Assembly (NCBI GenBank): GCA_012523605.1
Contig: JAAYTY010000089.1
Span: 1-8,851, forward strand
Source: Candidatus Fermentibacterota bacterium
GTDB taxonomy: Bacteria; Fermentibacterota; Fermentibacteria; Fermentibacterales; Fermentibacteraceae
Direction of reading: 5' to 3'
DNA length: 8,851 bases
Part shown: positions 1 to 5,788 of the stretch, one piece after another
Numbering within the stretch: the stretch's first letter is position 1
Layout of the letters: every line of letters starts with the position of its first letter
Made by a program: the position numbers and the translations under genes
The notes under the pieces: model-generated
Seen by the model: the letters and a program-made list of their open reading frames with translations, nothing else
Database searches by the model: none
Told to the model about the DNA's origin: nothing

Positions 1-141
1 AGGGACACCGCCTGGAGGGGCGGCTTCTCCCCCTTCAGGTCCTGCGAGGAGCTCGTAGAGGAGATGGCGGAAGAATTGTCCGAGATGGAGCGTTCGTCCC
101 CGGCCGGCAGGACGAGGGCGAGGGTCGTTCTCGATCCCTAG
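1..141 (+). CDS. tldD: TldD metalloprotease, N-terminal part (5' end outside window, ends at in-frame TAG)
   Basis: Frame 1 is open from the window edge to a TAG at 139-141 and encodes 46 residues. The helical stretch with CEELVEEMAEELSEME, followed by ARVVLDP, is what TldD/PmbA-family proteins carry just before the metal site, where a VVLdP-type strand runs directly into the HExxxH helix. The frame after the TAG continues with MTGAFVHEVFGH, so the two pieces read as one protein interrupted by a single codon. Full TldD is about 450-480 residues, with HExxxH a little past the middle, so roughly 200 N-terminal residues should lie left of the window. TldD with TldE forms a protease that degrades unfolded peptides and matures some peptide antibiotics and CcdA-like antitoxins. 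Whether this copy is broken, split or read through is unknown. Confidence 0.7.
   Translation, partial: RDTAWRGGFSPFRSCEELVEEMAEELSEMERSSPAGRTRARVVLDP
139..141 (+). other. In-frame TAG codon interrupting tldD
   Basis: TAG separates ...RVVLDP from MTGAFVHEVFGH without any change of frame. In TldD homologues this position is an ordinary residue between the LDP-type strand and the (L/M)(A/T)G..HE helix. An ATG follows immediately at 142-144. Possible readings are a nonsense mutation or base-call error, a genuine two-polypeptide split with reinitiation at the ATG, or amber recoding such as pyrrolysine. The window contains no pyl gene or amber-suppressor tRNA that would decide this. Confidence 0.85.
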
Positions 142-813
142 ATGACCGGAGCTTTCGTGCACGAAGTCTTCGGGCACCTGAGCGAGCCTGGCCCGTGGCG
201 CTGCCGGAAGGGCTCCGGCGCAGGAGTCTCCCTTCCGGAGGCTTCGGAGTGCGTCACGGTCGTCGACGATTCCACACATTTCGACATGCCGGGAAGCTGC
301 GCCTTCGACGACGAGGGGGTTCCGGGCTCGAGAAAGCTGCTGGTCTCGGCCGGGGTCTTCACGGGCGCCATGCACTCCCTCGAAACGGCCGGCAGATGCG
401 GAGCGAGGAGCAGCGGCAACGCCAGGGCTCTCGATATCCGTTCCTCACCCGAGCCCAGGATGACCTGCACCTACCTCCTCCCCGGGACGCTGGCAAAGGG
501 GGATCTTCTCGCCATGGCGTCGGACGGGCTGTACCTCTACGGATCTCTGACCGGCTCGACAGACATGGAATGCTTCTCGCTGACATCCAGGGGGGGATAC
601 GTCATCAGGAACGGGGCGCTCTCCGCCAGGCTCGGCCCGATCTCCGTCTCGGGCCGCATATCCGACATCCTGGGATCGGTGCTGGCGGTGGCTGACGACC
701 TCCGTCTCTTCAGCGGGACCAGTGGATGCTCCAGGGCCGGCCAGGGATACCTTCCGGTGAGCTACGGAGGCCCCCATGTGCTCCTCGGAGAGGTGGACTG
801 CCGGGATGCGTGA
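142..813 (+). CDS. tldD: TldD metalloprotease, catalytic C-terminal part
   Basis: These 223 residues match the C-terminal half of TldD (U62 peptidase / PmbA-TldD superfamily). The metal-binding HExxxH is HEVFGH at residues 7-12. The family block FDDEGVPG lies at 55-62, the SGNAR and RMTCTYLLPG blocks at about 91-115, and the GCSRAGQG segment at 195-202. Cys196 corresponds to the cysteine that helps hold the metal in E. coli TldD. The end, with YGGPHVLLGEVD, is typical for the family, so the C-terminus looks complete and all active-site residues are present. The ATG at 142 is only the first start after the TAG. It has no convincing Shine-Dalgarno (the nearest purine run, at about 115-127, is too far away), so this is probably not the natural N-terminus of an independent gene. 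The stop is TGA, followed three bases later by tldE. Intact catalytic residues after the stop argue against long-standing decay. Confidence 0.8.
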   Translation: MTGAFVHEVFGHLSEPGPWRCRKGSGAGVSLPEASECVTVVDDSTHFDMPGSCAFDDEGVPGSRKLLVSAGVFTGAMHSLETAGRCGARSSGNARALDIRSSPEPRMTCTYLLPGTLAKGDLLAMASDGLYLYGSLTGSTDMECFSLTSRGGYVIRNGALSARLGPISVSGRISDILGSVLAVADDLRLFSGTSGCSRAGQGYLPVSYGGPHVLLGEVDCRDA

Positions 814-816
814 GAG

Positions 817-2130
817 TTGACAAGCCCGAGAGACTCCCTGCTGAGGCTCTCGTCGAGCGTCTGCGAGGCCGCAGAGGCCGTCTCGGTCGAGGAGAGGGTT
901 TCGAGGGCCACCGCAGGGGCGGACGCTTCGATTTCCCTCGGCGCCGGATACGGGCTCACGCTCTCGGCGAGGGTGATCAGGGACGGCCGGATCGGCCTGG
1001 GGACATCCTTCGGGCCGCCCGACCTTCCCGGCCTCGTGGAGATGGCAATCTCCGCGGCCAGGCTCGGGCCCCGGGCGACATTCGACTTCCCCGGGAGGTC
1101 CGATCCGGGCCGGCTCGACACCAGTCATCCCGCCCTCGAGGCCATGGCCGCCGAAGACCTCGCCGGATACATACTCCAGGCCTGCGACATCCTCGAGGAG
1201 CGCCTTCCCGGATCCGTTCTCACCGGCAGCATGAGTCTCAGGAGAACTGCGATCGCTCTCGCGAACACCTCCGGATTCGAGGGTTCGTACGAGAAAACCA
1301 CCCTGGAGGTCATCCTCGACGTTTCGACGCCTCAGCGAAGCAGCCGCACCCTCACCCAGGGGCTGAGATTCTCCACGGGCCTGCCTCTGGCCGATGCGGA
1401 AGTCGTGCTCGAAGACGTGATGGAGAGGGCCGCGCTCCCTGCGGCGGAGGGATGGATTCCGGGCGCTGACTGCAGTGTCATCGTGGCCCCCCAGGTTCTC
1501 TCAGCCGTTCTCCAGTCTCTGAGGGCCGGCTCGAGCGCTTCGGCTCTGGTTTCGCGCTCGACTCCCCTGATGGGCAGGGAGGGGACACTCCTGGCTCCGT
1601 CCATCGTCTCGATCATGGACAGACCCAGACTGCCCTACGGCGCGGCTTCAGCCCCGTTCGACGCAGAGGGCGTCCCGACCGCTGACAGGAGCCTGATCTC
1701 GGCGGGGAGGTTCGCCGGCTTCGTCTACGATCTCGCGACGTCAGCCGCCGCGGGCTCTGGGAGCGCCGGCAGCGCGGGCAGAGCGGCGGGAGAGCCGCCC
1801 TTCCCCGTCTGCACGAATCTGGTGATGTCCACAGGTTCCGAGAGCCTCGGCGGTCTGATGAGGCGGGCGGGGACCGGAATGATCGTCGCTTCCGTCCTGC
1901 CTGGAGGATCAGGAGACCTCATGAAGGGCGACTTCGATTTCCAGGTGTCCTGCGCAGTGGTGTTTTCGGGAGGCGAGCCGGTCGGCGTCGCTTCGGGCTT
2001 CCCCTTCTCGGGCAACACCTACCGCCTGCTAGCGGCGATCGAAGCCGTCGAGGATTCGCTCCACTGCGCCGGGCAGGACTGGCTGCCCCACGTCCTGGTT
2101 CCGCCCGGCTGGAACGGGCCGAACGGCTGA
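817..2130 (+). CDS. tldE: TldE/PmbA, partner subunit of the TldD/TldE protease
   Basis: This 437-residue protein has the usual PmbA/TldE length. Family landmarks are FDAEGVPT at 281-288, FAGFVYDLATSA at about 299-310, the NLVMSTG strand at 334-340, GDFDFQVSCA at 371-380 and GFPFSGNTYRLL near 394-405. It lacks HExxxH, as expected for TldE, the non-catalytic half of the heterodimer that closes over TldD and forms the substrate channel. A short Ala/Gly/Ser stretch at about 309-325 sits where the family has a Gly-rich loop. The proposed start is TTG at 817, three bases after the tldD TGA and in the same frame, with a weak GGGA-type purine run about nine bases upstream. No ATG or GTG fits better close by, so the exact start is uncertain. 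The pairing tldD-tldE in one operon is the common arrangement and supports both calls. The TGA stop abuts the stop of the convergent gene. Confidence 0.9.
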   Translation: MTSPRDSLLRLSSSVCEAAEAVSVEERVSRATAGADASISLGAGYGLTLSARVIRDGRIGLGTSFGPPDLPGLVEMAISAARLGPRATFDFPGRSDPGRLDTSHPALEAMAAEDLAGYILQACDILEERLPGSVLTGSMSLRRTAIALANTSGFEGSYEKTTLEVILDVSTPQRSSRTLTQGLRFSTGLPLADAEVVLEDVMERAALPAAEGWIPGADCSVIVAPQVLSAVLQSLRAGSSASALVSRSTPLMGREGTLLAPSIVSIMDRPRLPYGAASAPFDAEGVPTADRSLISAGRFAGFVYDLATSAAAGSGSAGSAGRAAGEPPFPVCTNLVMSTGSESLGGLMRRAGTGMIVASVLPGGSGDLMKGDFDFQVSCAVVFSGGEPVGVASGFPFSGNTYRLLAAIEAVEDSLHCAGQDWLPHVLVPPGWNGPNG

Positions 2131-2133
2131 TCA
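2128..2133. other. Abutting convergent stop codons (TGA|TCA)
   Basis: The tldE stop TGA (2128-2130, plus strand) and the stop of the YbhN-family gene (TCA, 2131-2133, minus strand) touch, forming the palindrome TGATCA. There is no intergenic base and no hairpin followed by a T-run nearby, so no intrinsic terminator can be placed between the two convergent transcription units. Confidence 0.9.
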
Positions 2134-3120
2134 CTCCTCCCGGGGAGCGTCCTTCCTTCTTCCCAGAACGGCGGCGAGCCTCCGGGGGCCTCCCCAGATG
2201 ATGACCGCGACGCCGAAGGCGGCGAGTTCGGCCAGGGACAGCCACAGCCTCGACGCGAGGGCCACGAGAGCGAGCTGTCCGTGGTCGGCCTCGCCGGCGT
2301 GCGATCCCGAAAGGAGGAGCGCCATCAGCCAGGTCAGCGTGACCTCGCTTATTCCGATGCCCCCGGGCGCGAGAAGGACGAGGAAGCCTATGCCGACGGA
2401 GGTCGGCATGAGGGCGATTCCGGGGAAGACGGGCAGCTCGATGCCGAAGCTCCCCGCGAGGAGCAGGAACGCGGAGCCCTGCAGCAGGAAGACTGCGAGA
2501 TAGACCGGGAGCAGTCGCATGACGCTCGAGAAGCCGGGGTCCCCGCACTCGAATTCCCTGCCCGCGATCTTCGACACGATCCCGAGGAGGCGCCGGTAGG
2601 CCGAGGGATGCGCGGAGACCAGCATGACCGCGACGAGGAACGCTACTACGGCGAACGACAGAGCGATGTCTAGACCCATTTTGCTCGAGAGCCTGGGAAC
2701 GAGCGTCAACCCGACAAGGAGAGAACCGGACACGATGAAGAGAGTCTCCAGCACGAGCGCCTGTCCTGCTATCGCCGGTGGCACCCCCACCTTCCTCGAG
2801 AGCCCGATCTTCCCTACAGCCGCCCAGATCTTCCCGGGCATGTACTTTCCGACCAGCGATACGAAATGCACCGCATATGCGTCGCGCAACCCTATGGGAG
2901 CGCCCGAAACCGTGCAGACGCGCTTCCAGGACCACGCCGCCGCCACGAAATGAACCTGCAGGAGAAGGAAGGACAGAGCGAACAGAAGTGGATCGAACCG
3001 AAGCAGCTCCGTCAGGCTTCCGGCCTCGCGGATGCTGCGGACCGACGCTGCAACCAGCCAGGCGATGGACGCTCCCGCCAGGACGAGGCCGGCCGCGGAG
3101 GCGACACTCCTTGCCTTCAC
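2131..3120 (-). CDS. Lysylphosphatidylglycerol synthase TM-region / YbhN-family membrane protein
   Basis: This is a 329-residue integral membrane protein. Hydrophobic segments lie at about residues 7-25, 45-64, 121-145, 151-170, 202-225, 235-252, 255-271 and 283-309. The family signatures GKYMPGKIW (91-99) and APGGIGISE (251-259) match the flippase-like transmembrane region shared by MprF, AglD and YbhN proteins (PF03706). The soluble aminoacyl-transferase domain of MprF is absent, so it is not a full lysyl-PG synthase. A role in lipid or glycolipid transfer across the membrane is inferred from the family only. The frame stays open to an ATG at 3399, but those extra 93 residues are Arg/Pro-rich and lie antisense-frame over the preceding gene. 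The GTG at 3118-3120 overlaps that gene's TGA (GTGA), a classic coupled start, and places the first membrane helix at the N-terminus. It is the last gene of the minus-strand cluster. Confidence 0.85.
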   Translation of the reverse strand: MKARSVASAAGLVLAGASIAWLVAASVRSIREAGSLTELLRFDPLLFALSFLLLQVHFVAAAWSWKRVCTVSGAPIGLRDAYAVHFVSLVGKYMPGKIWAAVGKIGLSRKVGVPPAIAGQALVLETLFIVSGSLLVGLTLVPRLSSKMGLDIALSFAVVAFLVAVMLVSAHPSAYRRLLGIVSKIAGREFECGDPGFSSVMRLLPVYLAVFLLQGSAFLLLAGSFGIELPVFPGIALMPTSVGIGFLVLLAPGGIGISEVTLTWLMALLLSGSHAGEADHGQLALVALASRLWLSLAELAAFGVAVIIWGGPRRLAAVLGRRKDAPREE

Positions 3121-3488
3121 TCCCCGCGACTCCCGGCCCCGCGGAGCAGTCCGGAGAGAACAACGCAGACCTCCATCGCCAGCGCCCGGGGACTGAGCGC
3201 CGAGAGCGCCGCGAGGGCGGCGCCGCGCAGATCGCAGTCGCCCAGCAGGAGAGCGGCGAGGAGAAGCCGGTCTCCGGCCGGCAGAAGACCGCGCCTCACC
3301 GAAGCGAGCACATCCAACGCAGGCTTGTCCATTCTGGCCCTGTGCAGCCTTCTGGCGAGTAGGCGGGCGCAGGGAGGCGGTCCGTCGCAGGACCTCCACT
3401 CCGCCCGCATCCTCCTGAGGGCGTCTATCTCGATCCGGGCTCTGGAACCGGATCCCGCATCCGCTCCCGGGCGGCCGGGATCAGTCAA
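3117..3488 (-). CDS. Small protein of unknown function (Leu/Ala/Arg-rich)
   Basis: I do not recognise this protein. The frame extends to an ATG at 3521, which lies 41 bases inside the preceding gene. I prefer the TTG at 3486-3488, which gives 123 residues, an 8-base overlap and an AGGG purine run upstream. A later ATG (residue 64 of the 3521 frame) with AGGG five bases before it is also possible. The N-terminal third is Gly/Arg/Pro-rich. The C-terminal two thirds, with runs such as RLLLAALLLGDCDL and AALAALSALSPRAL, look like packed amphipathic helices and not a clean membrane span. Its reality rests mainly on fitting the unbroken, overlapping gene chain, especially the GTGA junction with the downstream membrane-protein gene. 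It could belong functionally with either neighbour. Confidence 0.55.
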   Translation of the reverse strand: MTDPGRPGADAGSGSRARIEIDALRRMRAEWRSCDGPPPCARLLARRLHRARMDKPALDVLASVRRGLLPAGDRLLLAALLLGDCDLRGAALAALSALSPRALAMEVCVVLSGLLRGAGSRGE

Positions 3489-3915
3489 GGACCTTGACCC
3501 TGCCCCCGCTGGGACGGGCATCCTTGAAGCCCGCCCTGTCCCTCACGAATCCGATGAAATGAGGCAGGCAGGCGACGTCGATGAGCGAATCGAGGAGCCG
3601 CGGAGACGAGACCCCCTCTCCCAGGAACGCCTCGACCAGCCTCTCCTCCAGAAGGTTCCTCCTCTTCTCCTCGGACTCCGCTGAATCCTTCCTCCAGCGA
3701 TCCGGATCGTGCAGACGGATGAGGAGTCTCCTGGCCTCCCTCTCCTCGTCGGTCAGCGAACAGGCGAGGGACCAGGCTTCCTGTGTGCATACGAGCTGGA
3801 AGAGCTGACGCCCCAGAAGAGTGAGGTCAATGACATCCCGGTCGTGAAGGCCGGAGAGGCCTTCCAGCCGCCTGACCAGCTTGTTCACGAGCTTCTGGCG
3901 CGTAGCTTCATCCAT
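3481..3915 (-). CDS. Hypothetical acidic/basic helical protein downstream of hflX
   Basis: This 144-residue protein belongs to no family I recognise. It appears soluble and largely alpha-helical and is rich in charged residues, with a helix-rich N-terminus (ATRQKLVNKLVRRLEGL), a charged middle (TDEEREARRLLIRLHDPDRW, 55-74; SEEKRRNLLEERLVEAFLGE, 81-100) and a less charged C-terminus. The open frame reaches 3945, but the ATG at 3913-3915 has GGAG at 3922-3925, six bases upstream, and overlaps the end of hflX by 8 bases, so it is the better start. No signal peptide or membrane segment is visible. The tight overlap with hflX suggests translational coupling. An accessory role to HflX is conceivable but unsupported by any motif. 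Confidence 0.7.
   Translation of the reverse strand: MDEATRQKLVNKLVRRLEGLSGLHDRDVIDLTLLGRQLFQLVCTQEAWSLACSLTDEEREARRLLIRLHDPDRWRKDSAESEEKRRNLLEERLVEAFLGEGVSSPRLLDSLIDVACLPHFIGFVRDRAGFKDARPSGGRVKVLD
3484..3498. repeat. 15-base inverted repeat at a gene junction
   Basis: GTCAAGG-A-CCTTGAC is a perfect 7-1-7 palindrome. It overlaps the last codons of the hflX-downstream gene and the proposed TTG start of the next small gene. As RNA it could form a short 5-6 base-pair stem. It may simply reflect coding sequence (Arg-Val-Lys-Val-Leu-Asp). Confidence 0.5.
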
Positions 3916-5239
3916 CGGATGCTCCGGAGGTCTCCGCCATCGCACCGGATGGCGGGCCGTCTATCGCCTCGAGATGCCAGGGGAAGCTCTCCCGCTCCAT
4001 CCTGGCCCTCACGGCGTCGCGCCCCCTGTAGGCTCCGGCGACTATCCTGGTCGAACCGCCCAGAACGGTCCTGGACCGCACCGAGCAGTTCTCGAAGAGC
4101 CAGTTCACCGCAGCCCCTCCGGGCGACTCCATCCTGAGATCGAACCATTCCAGAACGGAGTCCCTGGCCTCTCTTATTATACGAACCAGGGAGTCTATGC
4201 CGATCCCCCCGAGAGCGCTCACTGCAAGGCCCTCTACGGGGGTCTCCCCGGCCAGGTCAGCCTTGTTCCATACCGTGATCCGCGGGATGCTCCCCGCGCC
4301 GAGTCCGTCCAGCGTGCTCCTGACGGATTCCATCTGCTCGAGCCTCCAGGGGCTCGAGAGGTCGCCCACGAGGAGCAGGAGATCCGCCTCCCTGACGACT
4401 GCGAGTGTGCTCCGGAAGCTTGCCACGAGCTGTTCCGGGAGCCGGTCTATGAAGCCCACCGTGTCGGAGAGCACCACGGTGCCTCCCGGAAAGTCCCCGA
4501 GCTTGCGCGTGGTGGTGTCCAGCGTGGCGAAGAGCCTGTCCTCCACATGGACGCCGGCACCGCAAAGCGCGTTCATGAGCGTGCTCTTGCCGACGTTCGT
4601 GTACCCTGTGAGCACGACCCTGTAGATATCCCTCCTGCGCTCGTCTCTCAGCACGCGCCGCTCCTCGATGCGCTTCATGCGGTCCTCGAGCGCCGCGATG
4701 CGCTTCCTGGCCCTTCGCCTGTCCACTTCGAGCTGGGTCTCGCCGGGGCCTCTAGTTCCTATGCCGCCGCCCAGCCTGGACAGGTGATGCCACATGCCTG
4801 ACAGTCTCGGCAGGGCGTACCTGAGCTGGGCCAGCTCGATCTGGAGCTTCGCCTCGGCTGTCCTGGCGTGATCCGCGAAGATGGTCATGATCAGTTCGGT
4901 CCGGTCTATGACCTTGCAGCCGGTGGCCTCCTCGAGCCTGGACACCTGGCCGGGAGTGAGGTTGTGATCGAAGACCAGCGTGGCGGCTCCTGCGGCGGCG
5001 GCCGCCCTCCTGATCTCCTCCACCTTTCCAGAGCCTACGAAGGTGGCGGGATCGGGGGAGGGCCGATGCTGCGAGAGGCTGGCGGCGACCTCGCCCCCGG
5101 CGCTCGAGACGAGCGATCTCATCTCTTCTTCGGCACCGGGTGCGGTGCTCTCCTGCCCGATGCTCACGAGCACCGTAACGACCTTTTCTCTGCCGGTCGA
5201 GAAGGGCGGAACCCCCGCCCCGGTGGAGGCAATCGCCAA
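3908..5239 (-). CDS. hflX: Ribosome-associated GTPase HflX
   Basis: This 443-residue protein has the full HflX architecture. An N-terminal nucleotide-binding-like domain (about 18-125, with FVGSGKVEEI at 67-76 and VFDHNLTPGQ at 89-98) is followed by the HflX hallmark GGGIGTRGPGETQLE (157-171), a helical linker (about 172-205) and a G domain. G-motifs are G1 GYTNVGKST (212-220), G3 DTVGFI (259-264), G4 NKAD (325-328) and G5 SAL (341-343). HflX binds the 50S subunit and splits stalled or hibernating 70S ribosomes under stress. The start is TTG at 5239, ten bases after the carD stop, with GGGGAT a few bases upstream; no ATG is available before the conserved domain. The short C-terminal tail (about 375-443) is usual for longer HflX proteins. 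All GTPase motifs are intact, so it should be active. Confidence 0.95.
   Translation of the reverse strand: MAIASTGAGVPPFSTGREKVVTVLVSIGQESTAPGAEEEMRSLVSSAGGEVAASLSQHRPSPDPATFVGSGKVEEIRRAAAAAGAATLVFDHNLTPGQVSRLEEATGCKVIDRTELIMTIFADHARTAEAKLQIELAQLRYALPRLSGMWHHLSRLGGGIGTRGPGETQLEVDRRRARKRIAALEDRMKRIEERRVLRDERRRDIYRVVLTGYTNVGKSTLMNALCGAGVHVEDRLFATLDTTTRKLGDFPGGTVVLSDTVGFIDRLPEQLVASFRSTLAVVREADLLLLVGDLSSPWRLEQMESVRSTLDGLGAGSIPRITVWNKADLAGETPVEGLAVSALGGIGIDSLVRIIREARDSVLEWFDLRMESPGGAAVNWLFENCSVRSRTVLGGSTRIVAGAYRGRDAVRARMERESFPWHLEAIDGPPSGAMAETSGASDG
3922..3925 (-). promoter_or_regulatory. Ribosome binding site of the gene after hflX
   Basis: Read on the minus strand this is GGAG, six bases before the ATG at 3915-3913. 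It lies inside the hflX coding end and decides the start of the downstream small gene in favour of 3915 over 3945. Confidence 0.6.
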
Positions 5240-5249
5240 CTAATCCCCG

Positions 5250-5744
5250 TCAGACATCCGGGTGGACGCCTGCCCTTCGCTCGACGAGCCTCCTGGCGGT
5301 GGTCACGTCCATCTTCTTGACGAGGGCCACCTCGCCGGCGAGCACTCCTATCGCTTCCGAGAGGACCCGCTTCTCCGAGGGGTTGACCTTGCTGTGGCCG
5401 GCGCGTGCGACGATGTCGCGCACGGCGGTGGCGACAAGGCGCGGATCGCCCGAATGAACGCGCTCCCTGAGGTTCTCGATGCGCCTTCGCCAGTCGCCCG
5501 GGAGTTCCCGCGGCTTGTCGGCGAGCATGCCGAGGGCCGCATCGAGAGTGCTCTCGTCGACTATGTGCCTGAGCCCGGTGTCCTCCAGCGAGTCGACGGG
5601 GAGGAGTACGCCGGCATTGCCGACCATCAGGTCGACGACGACGCACTCGGTGCATTCACCGGAGATGTTCTTCACCGAGATCTCGCTGATCGTCCCCGCT
5701 CCGTGTATCGGATGGACGACCATGTCGCTCACGAGAAAACGCAT
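5250..5744 (-). CDS. carD: CarD-family RNA polymerase-binding transcription factor
   Basis: This 164-residue protein matches the usual CarD length. The N-terminal Tudor-like RNA polymerase-interacting domain has the signature VVHPIHGAG (9-17) and runs to about residue 55. The helical DNA-interacting domain carries LPGDWRRRIENLRERVHSGD (81-100) and continues with VRDIVARAGHSKVNPSEKRVLSEAIGVL-type sequence to about 145. CarD binds the RNA polymerase beta subunit and stabilises open promoter complexes, notably at rRNA promoters. The start is ATG 5744-5742, with a perfect AGGAGGA seven bases upstream. The frame also reaches a GTG at 5792 that overlaps the previous gene's TGA as GTGA, which would add 16 residues, but CarD proteins normally begin just before the VVHP strand. 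hflX follows after ten bases. Confidence 0.93.
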   Translation of the reverse strand: MRFLVSDMVVHPIHGAGTISEISVKNISGECTECVVVDLMVGNAGVLLPVDSLEDTGLRHIVDESTLDAALGMLADKPRELPGDWRRRIENLRERVHSGDPRLVATAVRDIVARAGHSKVNPSEKRVLSEAIGVLAGEVALVKKMDVTTARRLVERRAGVHPDV

Positions 5745-5751
5745 TCTACGA

Positions 5752-5758
5752 TCCTCCT
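5752..5758 (-). promoter_or_regulatory. Strong Shine-Dalgarno of carD
   Basis: On the minus strand this reads AGGAGGA, seven bases before the carD ATG. It is the best ribosome binding site seen in the window. It lies in the only sizeable gap of the gene cluster (5745-5788) and fits a high translation rate for carD independent of coupling. Confidence 0.75.
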
Positions 5759-5788
5759 GTCGCACTTTCACGGCGGTCTCCGAAGACT

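Noticed and set aside
726..1469. Open frame of 247 residues overlapping tldE on the same strand
   Set aside because: Very Arg/Gly/Pro-rich translation with no recognisable motif; it is the off-frame of tldE, whose frame carries clear PmbA/TldE landmarks.
2134..2160. Possible terminator hairpin around CTCCCGGGGAG after tldE
   Set aside because: The arms leave a one-base loop or only a three-base-pair stem, and no T-run follows on either strand.
2131..3120. Full MprF-type lysylphosphatidylglycerol synthase
   Set aside because: Only the transmembrane flippase-like region is present; the soluble aminoacyl-transferase domain is missing.
1919..3163. 414-residue minus-strand open frame across tldE and the membrane-protein gene
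   Set aside because: Arg-rich shadow typical of GC-rich DNA. The competing frame at 2131-3120 has membrane helices and family motifs.
3121..3399. N-terminal extension of the YbhN-family protein to the ATG at 3399
   Set aside because: The added 93 residues are Arg/Pro/Ser-rich, precede the natural first membrane helix and ignore the GTGA overlap at 3117-3120.
3881..4801. 306-residue plus-strand open frame antisense to hflX
   Set aside because: No motif, and it lies wholly opposite the intact hflX coding sequence and part of the next gene.
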